Of a DNA stretch of 39,618 nt, positions 18,855-27,473 are shown piece by piece. The notes under the pieces are model-generated. The model had not been told where the DNA came from and made no database searches. It saw only the letters and a list, made by a program, of their open reading frames with translations. Positions within the stretch are counted from its first letter, which is position 1; each line of letters begins with the position of its first letter. Origin of the DNA: an uncultured Bacilli bacterium (GTDB lineage Bacteria > Bacillota_I > Bacilli_A > RF39 > UBA660); assembly GCA_947623625.1 (NCBI GenBank), contig CANQHD010000005.1:1-39618 (forward strand), given 5' to 3'. Position numbers and translations under genes: made by a program.

Positions 18855-20606
18855 TTACATTTTTTCTGGAACTTCGATTCCTAGAATATTTAAAAGTGTG
18901 GTGTTGATTTGATAAACCAATTTAGTCAGGGCTATCCACGTTTCTTTTAAGGATTTATCTTCTTCTGTTAAAATGTAGTGATCCTGATAAAAAGAATTAT
19001 ATGCACTTGTTAGCTGATATAAATAATCTGCTATTTCATGTAAACTTTTCTGTTCAAAACTTCTTGTTAAAACTTGAGCAAACTCCAAAAGAAGAAGTGC
19101 TATTTGTCGTTCTTTTGAATCTTTTAATGTTGTAAAGTGTGGAGCCTCATCTTTTACTTTATCTAACAAACTTTTCATTCGAATGGTTGAATAAAGTAGA
19201 TAAGGTCCTGTTTTTCCTTCTAAATCCGTAAATTTTTCCACATCAAAAATATAGTCTGTCATTCTGTTGGGCAAAAAGTCAGCATATTTAATCGTCGCAA
19301 TAGTAATTTGTTCTTTGATCCGTTCTTTTTTCTCTTCTTCGATTTTATCACTTAATTTTTTTCCAATTTCTTCTTTAACCATTTCAATTAAGGTATGAAG
19401 TGTTGCGGCGTTGCCATCTCTTGTTTTAAATGGTTTTCCATCTTTTCCGTTCATTGTTCCAAACCCATAAAAAGAAAGAGTTGTTTTCTCATCCACAAGA
19501 TGTGTTAAGTAGCTTGCTCGAAAAAATTGTTCAAAGTAAAGTGCTTGACGGTTATCAGCAAAATACCAAATTTCATCAGGATGAAATCTCTCTATTCTTG
19601 AGTAGAGTGTTGCAAGCTCCCGTGTTGCGTAAAGGGTCGCTCCATTGGACTGTAGGACAACCAAAGGAGGCATTGGTGCTTTGTCTTCTTCTGTTTGAAC
19701 AAAAATAACTTTCGCCCCTTCACTTTCTTGTAAACAATGACTCTCATTTAAAAAGTGCAATAACTCATCCATATAAGAATAGCTATCACTTTCTCCCTCC
19801 CACAAATCAAAAGTAGCATTTAAACGCTTATAAATATTTTGAATATCTGGAATAGAAATTTTCTTTATCTCTTCCCAAAGAGCAACTAAATTCGGATCAT
19901 TTTCTTCTATTTTTTTTGTAATATTTCTTACTTCTTCCATCACTTTTTCATCTTCTTTAGCTCTTTTAGATGAAAAAGGATAAATTTCTTCTAATTCTTT
20001 CGCAGTAATTGGAAGTGGATCATATTTATCTGGAACTTCTGTTTGAAAATAGTTAAGGTTTGGATATCTTCTTTTAAGTTCTAAAATCACCATACCGGAT
20101 TGTCTTCCAATATCTCCAAAATGAACATCACTCATCACTTCAAGACCTAAAAACTTGGCAAGACGCTTATTGGCTTCCCCAATATTGGCACTTCTTAAAT
20201 GCCCCACATGCAACGTCTTAGCAATATTTGCACCACCATAATCCATAAAAATTTTTTTTCTTGGAAGAGTATCTACATTATAAAAAATGTCTTTTAACAT
20301 TTCATTTAAAGATTCACATAAAAACTCTTCTTTTAAAGAAACATTAATAAAACCAGGTCCTGCAACATTAATATCAGAAAAACAATCCATTTTTTCTAAC
20401 ACTTGAGCCAATTCATTTGCAATGACAACAGGTGATGTATGAACAACACTTGCAAGTTGCATACAATCGTTGATTTGAAATTCTCCTAAATCTCTTCGAT
20501 TACTTTTTACAAGTTCAAAATTTTTTAAAGGAATTTTACTTTCATTGGCTCGTATTTCTATCTGCTGATTTAATTTTTTTAAAATACTCATTCGATCATC
20601 TCCCAT
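18855..20606 (-). CDS. argS: arginyl-tRNA synthetase
   Basis: DYGGANIAKTLHVGHLRSANIGE, DALR-type C-terminus. Confidence 0.96.
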   Translation of the reverse strand: MGDDRMSILKKLNQQIEIRANESKIPLKNFELVKSNRRDLGEFQINDCMQLASVVHTSPVVIANELAQVLEKMDCFSDINVAGPGFINVSLKEEFLCESLNEMLKDIFYNVDTLPRKKIFMDYGGANIAKTLHVGHLRSANIGEANKRLAKFLGLEVMSDVHFGDIGRQSGMVILELKRRYPNLNYFQTEVPDKYDPLPITAKELEEIYPFSSKRAKEDEKVMEEVRNITKKIEENDPNLVALWEEIKKISIPDIQNIYKRLNATFDLWEGESDSYSYMDELLHFLNESHCLQESEGAKVIFVQTEEDKAPMPPLVVLQSNGATLYATRELATLYSRIERFHPDEIWYFADNRQALYFEQFFRASYLTHLVDEKTTLSFYGFGTMNGKDGKPFKTRDGNAATLHTLIEMVKEEIGKKLSDKIEEEKKERIKEQITIATIKYADFLPNRMTDYIFDVEKFTDLEGKTGPYLLYSTIRMKSLLDKVKDEAPHFTTLKDSKERQIALLLLEFAQVLTRSFEQKSLHEIADYLYQLTSAYNSFYQDHYILTEEDKSLKETWIALTKLVYQINTTLLNILGIEVPEKM

Positions 20607-20947
20607 TCAAGCTTTAATGTGTGGAAAAAATCATTTCCTTCTATTTGATATTCCAAATGAACTTTTCCTTCTTCATACTGATTTAGTTTCGTTGTCAGTA
20701 ATATTCTTGTTCCTTTTTGATATTCTTTTAAATAAATCTCTAAAGTTCCTTCTCTTTCAAAGTGATAACTAAAAATACTTTCTTTTGTGTCTCTTACAAG
20801 CAAATGATTTTGAAAATAAAAATGCATTGAATTCTTAAGTGAATCTAAAAAGAATAATTCTTTCTCTTGCTCTTTATAAATTCCCTCACAATACTCATCT
20901 ATATTTTCATTTTCATAATGCAGTAGTAAATGAATTTTTACTTTCAT
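20588..20947 (-). CDS. DUF1934 (YwiB-like) beta-barrel protein
   Basis: Small beta-rich protein directly upstream of argS, as in Bacillus ywiB-argS-rpoE. Confidence 0.75.
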   Translation of the reverse strand: MKVKIHLLLHYENENIDEYCEGIYKEQEKELFFLDSLKNSMHFYFQNHLLVRDTKESIFSYHFEREGTLEIYLKEYQKGTRILLTTKLNQYEEGKVHLEYQIEGNDFFHTLKLEWEMIE

Positions 20948-21048
20948 TTTTCTCTCCTTTTTTCTATTGTGAATTATATCATAATTCTTTCAAAAACTAT
21001 ACATAAAAGCAAAAGTTTAAGTCGATACTACAAAAAGGAGGAAAAAAG

Positions 21049-23031
21049 ATGAAATTCATTAAGAAATTATTAAAATGGTTTTGTTTTCTTCTTTTTCTTT
21101 TTATTTTAGGAAATGTTGGCGTTTATGTTTATGCAAAAATAACACCGAAGCTTCAGATTAAGAGTGCGAATAGTTTTATGCTTTTTGACAATAACAACAA
21201 CGTCTTCTTTCAAGGAAGTGGATCAAGAGAATGGATTGGATTAGATGATATTTCAGATCATTTAATTTTAGCAACAGTTGAGACTGAAGATCAACATTTT
21301 TATCAGCATAAAGGTTTTGATTTTGCTCGTATTTTAAAAGCTTTTATGGCAAACATTGCATCACGAAGTAAAAGTCAAGGTGCCAGTACAATTTCTCAAC
21401 AATATGCCAAAAACTTATTTCTTGATTTTGATAAAACTTGGAAAAGAAAATGGGATGAAATGTGGTATACGATTGAATTAGAATCAGACTACAGCAAAGA
21501 CGAGATTTTAGAAGGATACTTAAATACTATTAATTATGGTCATGGAATGTATGGAATTGAAAATGCAAGTAAGTTTTATTTTAATAAAAGTGCCAGTGAG
21601 TTAACACTCGCAGAAAGTGCTATGTTAGTAGGAATTCCGAAATCACCTTCCAATTATTCCCCACTTGTTAATTTGGATAAAGCAACCAACAGACAACACT
21701 ATGTTTTAAAAACGCTTCTGAATCATAAAAAAATTACGGAAGATGAATACAACAAAGCTATCCATGAACAATTAACTTATGTTGGTGAGAAAACGCAAGA
21801 AGAGTTGACAACCATAATGTATTATCAAGATGCAGTAATGAAAGAGTTAAAGACAATCAAAGAAATTCCATCGACTTTTCTTGAAACTGGTGGATTAAAA
21901 ATTTATACAAATCTTGATTTAGAACAACAAAAAAAATTAGAAGCAACGGTTAAAGAAGCCATTCCAGCTGATTCTACAATTGAAACAGCAACTGTTGTAA
22001 TGGATCCAAATACAGGAAAAGTTTTAGCTCTTGTTGGAGGTCGAGATTACAACAAATCTTCTTACAATCGTGCAGTGGATGCGATGAGACAAGTTGGATC
22101 AACAATGAAGCCCTATCTTTATTATGCAGCTCTTGAAAATGGATTTACTTCATCCAGTACTTTTACAAGTGAAAAAACAACATTTACATTTGCTCAAAAT
22201 AAAACATATTCTCCACAAAATTATAATGAAACTTATGGAAATAAACCGATTTCAATGGCAACAGCAATTGCTTACAGTGAAAATATTTATGCTGTTAAAA
22301 CACATACTTTTTTAGGCTATGATACTTTGATTAATATGGCAAAACGTGTTGGTATTACTGCCAAATTACAACCAGTTCCATCTCTTGCTCTTGGAACAAG
22401 TGAAATTAATATGTTAGAAATGGCTGCTGGATATGCTACTTTTGCAAACGAAGGATATAAAGTAACACCACACTTTATTGAGCGAATTGAAGATAAAGAG
22501 GGAAATATTTTATATCAAGCGGATGAAGAAAAAGAGCTTGTTTTAAATCCAAATCTTACATTTATTTTAAACAATTTGTTAACGAGTACTTATGATGCTG
22601 ACTTTATTGATTATAACTATCCAACGGCAATTAGTATCGCTCCAAAATTAACACATAAATATGCCCTAAAGTCTGGAACAACGAATACAGATACTTGGTA
22701 TATTGGTTATAATCATGATGTTTTAACTGCTACCTGGTGTGGATATGACGATAATAAAGAGGTTGCTGTAAAAGAATATAAATATTCCCAAACAATTTGG
22801 CTCAAGACAATTGAAGCTTATATGGAAGGAAAAGAAGATGCTTGGTATGAAAAACCAGATGGTGTCTCTGGTGTTTTAGTAGAACCCATCTCAGGACATC
22901 TTGCAACGGAAGCAGATGCGAAGAAAAAAATGATGTATTTCTTAAAAGGAACCGAACCCCTCACCACAGAAACAGTTTTTGATGAATTGCTAGAAGATAA
23001 TCAAGAAGAAGATGAAAAGACACCCTCATGA
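21049..23031 (+). CDS. class A penicillin-binding protein (transglycosylase/transpeptidase)
   Basis: GT51 block ETEDQHFYQHKGFD, GASTISQQYAKN; transpeptidase QVGSTMKP, YSENIYA, KSGTTNTDTW. Confidence 0.96.
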   Translation: MKFIKKLLKWFCFLLFLFILGNVGVYVYAKITPKLQIKSANSFMLFDNNNNVFFQGSGSREWIGLDDISDHLILATVETEDQHFYQHKGFDFARILKAFMANIASRSKSQGASTISQQYAKNLFLDFDKTWKRKWDEMWYTIELESDYSKDEILEGYLNTINYGHGMYGIENASKFYFNKSASELTLAESAMLVGIPKSPSNYSPLVNLDKATNRQHYVLKTLLNHKKITEDEYNKAIHEQLTYVGEKTQEELTTIMYYQDAVMKELKTIKEIPSTFLETGGLKIYTNLDLEQQKKLEATVKEAIPADSTIETATVVMDPNTGKVLALVGGRDYNKSSYNRAVDAMRQVGSTMKPYLYYAALENGFTSSSTFTSEKTTFTFAQNKTYSPQNYNETYGNKPISMATAIAYSENIYAVKTHTFLGYDTLINMAKRVGITAKLQPVPSLALGTSEINMLEMAAGYATFANEGYKVTPHFIERIEDKEGNILYQADEEKELVLNPNLTFILNNLLTSTYDADFIDYNYPTAISIAPKLTHKYALKSGTTNTDTWYIGYNHDVLTATWCGYDDNKEVAVKEYKYSQTIWLKTIEAYMEGKEDAWYEKPDGVSGVLVEPISGHLATEADAKKKMMYFLKGTEPLTTETVFDELLEDNQEEDEKTPS

Positions 23032-23043
23032 TGTCTTTTTTTT
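23015..23043 (+). terminator. intrinsic terminator of the PBP gene, stop codon inside the loop
   Basis: AAAGACA-ccctcatga-TGTCTTT-TTTTT. Confidence 0.7.
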
Positions 23044-23104
23044 ATTATATATTCATCTTAACCACATATTTCTTTTTCTTTGGGCAAGGAACACATCATC
23101 ATGA

Positions 23105-23233
23105 AACCAATTCTCAGGCGAATACACTATATATAAATACAATGACACTAATTTAGTAAATCATATTGAAATTTTTGCTGATGAATTGATTGTACAGCTA
23201 TCTAAAATAATAAAAGTCATCTATTGCATCTAA
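23105..23233 (+). pseudogene. possible 3' gene remnant
   Basis: ATG-less open frame NQFSGEYTIYKYNDTNLVNHIEIFADELIVQLSKIIKVIYCI* with protein-like composition. Confidence 0.25.
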
Positions 23234-23806
23234 AATTTTGTATATACTTGTATGCGGATTTGCTTTTATTAACTCTTCTTTATCACTAATGGCTTTTTGT
23301 TCCAAAGACTTTGCAGTGGCTCTTGCTTCAGCAGTATGCTTTTTTATACTTTTATACATATCCATAGTTTCTGAATAGGTTCCATTTACCTTTACTATTT
23401 CTTTTTTTACATCTTGGCTACTATTAAATTTTAATTTATTTGCTCTATAATGCAGCAAATACCATATTTCAAATGTTGGAGCTGAAGTTATTATTTCTAT
23501 ATTGTGTTCTAAACATTTTCTTTCTATTTCTTTGATTTCGTTTATTCTTCTATCAACTAAATCCGTATCTAATACTAAAAATATTCTTACATTATCTTCT
23601 GATTCAATATCTTCATTTTGCATATATTTTAGCAAATCAGAAAACATACCTTTGGGGTCTGTACTATTTCCTGTTGAAAATTGTATTCTCAAATTTCTAG
23701 TACGATAATTTCTAAAATAATAGTACTCTGAAGACTTTATCCCACCCTCGGAGCATATGACAATTAATGGTATTTTTTTGTGTTGTTTTAATTGTCTTCT
23801 AGCCAT
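23198..23806 (-). CDS. RloB-like (AbiLii-like) TOPRIM protein
   Basis: IVICSEGGIKSSEYY, FLVLDTD, APTFEIWYLLHY motifs; overlaps the ATPase gene by 19 nt. Confidence 0.85.
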   Translation of the reverse strand: MARRQLKQHKKIPLIVICSEGGIKSSEYYYFRNYRTRNLRIQFSTGNSTDPKGMFSDLLKYMQNEDIESEDNVRIFLVLDTDLVDRRINEIKEIERKCLEHNIEIITSAPTFEIWYLLHYRANKLKFNSSQDVKKEIVKVNGTYSETMDMYKSIKKHTAEARATAKSLEQKAISDKEELIKANPHTSIYKILDAIDDFYYFR

Positions 23807-25056
23807 AAATCAACATCTTTTATAAATGGAATTGCACCGTATCTACCATTTATATAACCCTTCTGAATATTTTCATCTTTTCTTACAGAAAATGAATCAA
23901 GTGGATATAAATCAGAAATACCTGTTTTAGAATTTTTTTCAGTAAACCAAATTTGATCTCTTCTTAATAAATCAAGACTTAATAGATTTGTTGCATGTGT
24001 CATAAATATTAACTGACTATTCGCTTTATTCATATTTTTATTGTTAAATAATTTTACAATAAACTCTGCTAATGCTGGATGCATACTTTTCTCTAATTCA
24101 TCAACAACCATTACTTTAGTACTTTCAAATGCTCTTTTTAAAAAGGGGGCCAGAGCGAATAATACACGTGTACCAGAAGATTCGTCATCAAAATTCAATT
24201 TATAGTAATGTGTGTTATTTTTTTCGTCAACCACTTCATGATCTAGTTCAATATTTACATTAGATATTTTAAAAACTTTATTTGTTCTAGCAAGTGGAGG
24301 AATAAACATATTAATCATTGTATTATCCATTTCTTTTTCTTCATAATCAACATGTATGTCTTTAATTAATATATCAGCTTCTTTTAATAATTTTAAAGCA
24401 AACTCTTTTAAATTTTTATTATCACTACTGTATTCTTTTAAGTCTTGATCTGAAATATTATAAAAAGAATCATATGTATCTATCACATTGCTAAACCATA
24501 GATAGGCATCTTTCGTTTTGTCATAATTCCAGTTTGTTGCGGTAGATAAGAACAATTTGTTTTCCGTATTTTTTACTTTCAATGAATCTAATTTGTTTTT
24601 ATCATGGTTAAAATCATAGATATCTGTTTGAGTTCTTGTAAAAATATTGGTTGGTTTTTGTGTATAATATGCATCTAAAATTTCATCATAGATTTTATTA
24701 ACATCTGCACTGAAGAAGTATCTATATTTTACATTATTAGCTACAAAGATAAATTCAAATTCACTAGGATTATTTTTGGTTTTTTCATCGAATAAAAAGG
24801 GCTTCAAAAAACTCCATTTACCTCCTACTGGAATTAAGTTAGAATTTTTAACCATAAGTATTGCACAAGCAAAAGCTTTTAATAAGTTAGATTTACCAGA
24901 TGCATTTGCTCCATATATAGCTGCTGTTTTTAGCAAATTCAATCCATCTTTAGTCATTATATTATCTAAATTTTCATCGCCATTACCTTTTTCCATTGAC
25001 AATGTTACTTTATCTTTAAAAGATAAAAAATTTTTAACACTAAATTCAATAAGCAT
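23788..25056 (-). CDS. AAA15-type ATPase (RloA/AbiLi-like); start moved to MLIEFSVKNFLSF
   Basis: NFLSFKD, Walker A GANASGKSN, Walker B KVMVVDELEKSMHP, SQLIFMTHATNLL; GGAGGAG SD before ATG at 25056. Confidence 0.88.
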   Translation of the reverse strand: MLIEFSVKNFLSFKDKVTLSMEKGNGDENLDNIMTKDGLNLLKTAAIYGANASGKSNLLKAFACAILMVKNSNLIPVGGKWSFLKPFLFDEKTKNNPSEFEFIFVANNVKYRYFFSADVNKIYDEILDAYYTQKPTNIFTRTQTDIYDFNHDKNKLDSLKVKNTENKLFLSTATNWNYDKTKDAYLWFSNVIDTYDSFYNISDQDLKEYSSDNKNLKEFALKLLKEADILIKDIHVDYEEKEMDNTMINMFIPPLARTNKVFKISNVNIELDHEVVDEKNNTHYYKLNFDDESSGTRVLFALAPFLKRAFESTKVMVVDELEKSMHPALAEFIVKLFNNKNMNKANSQLIFMTHATNLLSLDLLRRDQIWFTEKNSKTGISDLYPLDSFSVRKDENIQKGYINGRYGAIPFIKDVDLWLEDN

Positions 25057-25301
25057 AATTATCTCCTCCAATAATATTATACTCTTTTTTATGAAAAAAC
25101 TTGTTTATTTTTATAAAATTTGTATTTTTTTCACAAATTTATAAATAATATTCATATTTTAACTGTTATTTTTGTTTTTGGCAATACAAATATTATTTAA
25201 GTTTCATTTTTATATCATATTTTTCCTCTTGAATAAACCAACTGTACGTCAAATATAAATTTTTTTCTTCATGCACTTTCCTAGTATAATTGTTCATCTA
25301 A

Positions 25302-25340
25302 AAAAATAAATCTGTGGATAAAACAAATTTATTTTTTCTT
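25302..25340. terminator. possible bidirectional terminator between pduL and the ATPase gene
   Basis: AAATAAAT ... ATTTATTT flanked by A- and T-tracts. Confidence 0.4.
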
Positions 25341-25388
25341 TTATTCTAATTTTTTTTGAAGAAACTCAAATGCTTTCAAAGTTTTATT

Positions 25389-25964
25389 TTATTGATCAAT
25401 ATAAATCGTTCCCATATCTCCGGTTTTTAATAAAGCACCATTTGCATCATCTGTATCTAGATGAAGTTCTAAAACACCATCCGCTTGTTCTTTAATAAAA
25501 ACATCATGGAAAGTCGTCATCTTCTCGCTTTTGAAGAAAACACTCACCTTTGATACTTCTAAAAGTCCAAGCTTTTCTCTTGTCTCATGATTCATATGAA
25601 TATGTCGGTTTGCTAAAATAGCACATGGCTTTTTAATGCTTCCTTCTTTTCCAATAATCGTAACTTCTATAGCACCTTCTAAATCACCGGATGTCCGAAT
25701 TGGAGGTGTTATCTTTAAAAATCTTGCATCGGTTTCTGAGAGTTCAACTTGTGTATAATCTCTTAACGGACCAAGAACCCTTACCCTTTCAAGTTTTCTG
25801 TCTTCAACTTGTATTGTTACAAATTGATTGGATGCAAACTGATTTTTTTGAACCAAATTTTTGACAACTTCAAGTGGACTATCCCCAAATAAAATATGAT
25901 AATCTTCTTCTGTTAAATGCACATGTCGGTTGGACACACCTAAGAGAACTTGCAATTTTATCAC
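25389..25964 (-). CDS. pduL: phosphate acyltransferase PduL
   Basis: GVSNRHVHLTEEDY, LGPLRDYTQVELSETDAR, ANRHIHM, DTDDANGALLKTGD. Confidence 0.93.
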   Translation of the reverse strand: MIKLQVLLGVSNRHVHLTEEDYHILFGDSPLEVVKNLVQKNQFASNQFVTIQVEDRKLERVRVLGPLRDYTQVELSETDARFLKITPPIRTSGDLEGAIEVTIIGKEGSIKKPCAILANRHIHMNHETREKLGLLEVSKVSVFFKSEKMTTFHDVFIKEQADGVLELHLDTDDANGALLKTGDMGTIYIDQ

Positions 25965-26044
25965 CTCAAAGTAATTATATCATTAAACGGTATTTTTTTA
26001 AGGCAAAGTACATAGATTTTACTGTAAAGGAAAGGAGAATAGCT

Positions 26045-26386
26045 TTGAATCAAAATGTTTATCCAAATTACCCAAACAACTTAGATATTGCAAGTCAAAG
26101 TAGTGCACCACCTGTTGATAATCTTTATCCAACTTATCCTAGTGCGAATTTAGCAGATCCAAGATATGCTGAAAATATTTTAGAGAAAAATATAGGAAGA
26201 CGCGCATCATTTTATATGTCTTATAATGATTCTTTAGAATGGCGTGATCGTATTTTTACTGGAGTTATTGAACAAGCTGGAAGAGACTATGCAGTTTTAA
26301 AAGAAGATGGATCTGAAAAATTTATTTTACTTTGGACAGTTTACTTAAATTTCGTAGAATTTTTTGAACGTCCTATTTTAAATTAA
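26045..26386 (+). CDS. gerQ: spore coat protein GerQ (TTG start)
   Basis: YAENILEKNIGRRASFYMSYNDSLEWRDRIFTGVIEQAGRDYAVL matches the GerQ core; AAAGGAG SD upstream of TTG at 26045. Confidence 0.88.
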   Translation: MNQNVYPNYPNNLDIASQSSAPPVDNLYPTYPSANLADPRYAENILEKNIGRRASFYMSYNDSLEWRDRIFTGVIEQAGRDYAVLKEDGSEKFILLWTVYLNFVEFFERPILN

Positions 26387-26410
26387 AGAATGTTGTTTCA
26401 TTCTTTTTTT
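26385..26410 (+). terminator. intrinsic terminator of gerQ
   Basis: AAAGAATG-ttgttt-CATTCTTT-TTTT. Confidence 0.75.
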
Positions 26411-26438
26411 CTTGTTATAATAAAATAGAGGTGGTTAA

Positions 26439-26972
26439 ATGATAATGATTATCTTTGCAATTGTCTTTCTTATCGTATGTGTTGGAATGATTTGTTTTCG
26501 TTATAGTAAAGAACAATTTGAAGATTTAAACATTAAGTTAAATGAAGCTGAAAAGCATTTAGATATTTATTTAGAGAAAAAAATTGAATTATTAAATCGT
26601 TTAATAAAGTTGATGAAAAAGAAAAAAATCACGGCAGAATATCCGGATGTTGAACAGTATAAAAAGACTGAGTTAGAAAAGCGAAATCTTCATCATGTTT
26701 TATTTGATACTTATACAGATATGATTCAAATTGTCGATGAAAAAGAAGATAAATTAACCGATGAAAAAAGTATTTCTTTTCTAGATCAGTTAAGTGACAA
26801 TGAAGATGATTTAATTGCAACGGTTAAATATTATAATGATAATGCCACAGAATTTAATCACTTACTTCATCATTTTCCAACTTCGATTACAGCACATTTT
26901 CTAAAAATGCAACAATTAGAATTTTATTATAATGAAAAACGAGAAACATTTGAAATACTAAAAGAAAAATAG
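26439..26972 (+). CDS. LemA-like single-TM protein
   Basis: N-terminal TM then coiled coil; 'KYYNDNATEFNHLLHHFPTSITA' resembles the LemA C-terminal segment. Confidence 0.6.
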   Translation: MIMIIFAIVFLIVCVGMICFRYSKEQFEDLNIKLNEAEKHLDIYLEKKIELLNRLIKLMKKKKITAEYPDVEQYKKTELEKRNLHHVLFDTYTDMIQIVDEKEDKLTDEKSISFLDQLSDNEDDLIATVKYYNDNATEFNHLLHHFPTSITAHFLKMQQLEFYYNEKRETFEILKEK

Positions 26973-26999
26973 CTCAAATAAATTTTTGAGTTTTTTTTC
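26973..26999 (+). terminator. intrinsic terminator of the LemA-like gene
   Basis: CTCAAA ... TTTGAG TTTTTTTT. Confidence 0.7.
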
Positions 27000-27008
27000 G
27001 TATTTTTT

Positions 27009-27380
27009 TTAAATAAAGCTTTGAACAAATTCAATAACTTGATCCACTTGTTTTTCATCCAGCCTAAAGATGCGTTCTGTTACTTTTTCTTTTTTATGAA
27101 ATTCACGATATTCTTGCTTTCCCTTTTCATAGATTTCAAGATATCTATTTTCTTCATAAAAAGACATGCTTTCTTCTTCTTCCTCATTCACTTTTACAAA
27201 ATAATTGACTTTTTGTTCTTTTAATTTTTCAATAACTTTTTGAATACTTCCAATTGGAAAGCCACTTTTCCCATTATTGATTTTATAATGAAAAAGTGAA
27301 AAAAGAAGGATTGCATCTTCATCAAAGGCATGATAAAAACCACCTACTTTTCTTAAAAAAACTGTCTGGCTTTCATTCAT
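27009..27380 (-). CDS. stand-alone MutS domain I-like protein, 123 aa
   Basis: VFLRKVGGFYHAFDEDAILLF...FPIGSIQKVIEKLKEQKVNYFVKV parallels the mismatch-recognition domain I of MutS. Confidence 0.55.
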   Translation of the reverse strand: MNESQTVFLRKVGGFYHAFDEDAILLFSLFHYKINNGKSGFPIGSIQKVIEKLKEQKVNYFVKVNEEEEESMSFYEENRYLEIYEKGKQEYREFHKKEKVTERIFRLDEKQVDQVIEFVQSFI

Positions 27381-27473
27381 TTTTTTCTCCTCCTGTTTTA
27401 TTTAGTATAGAAACAAGAAGAAAAATTAAAACTACTCTTCCTTAAAAAGACATTTTTTGGAACTTTTTATCCT

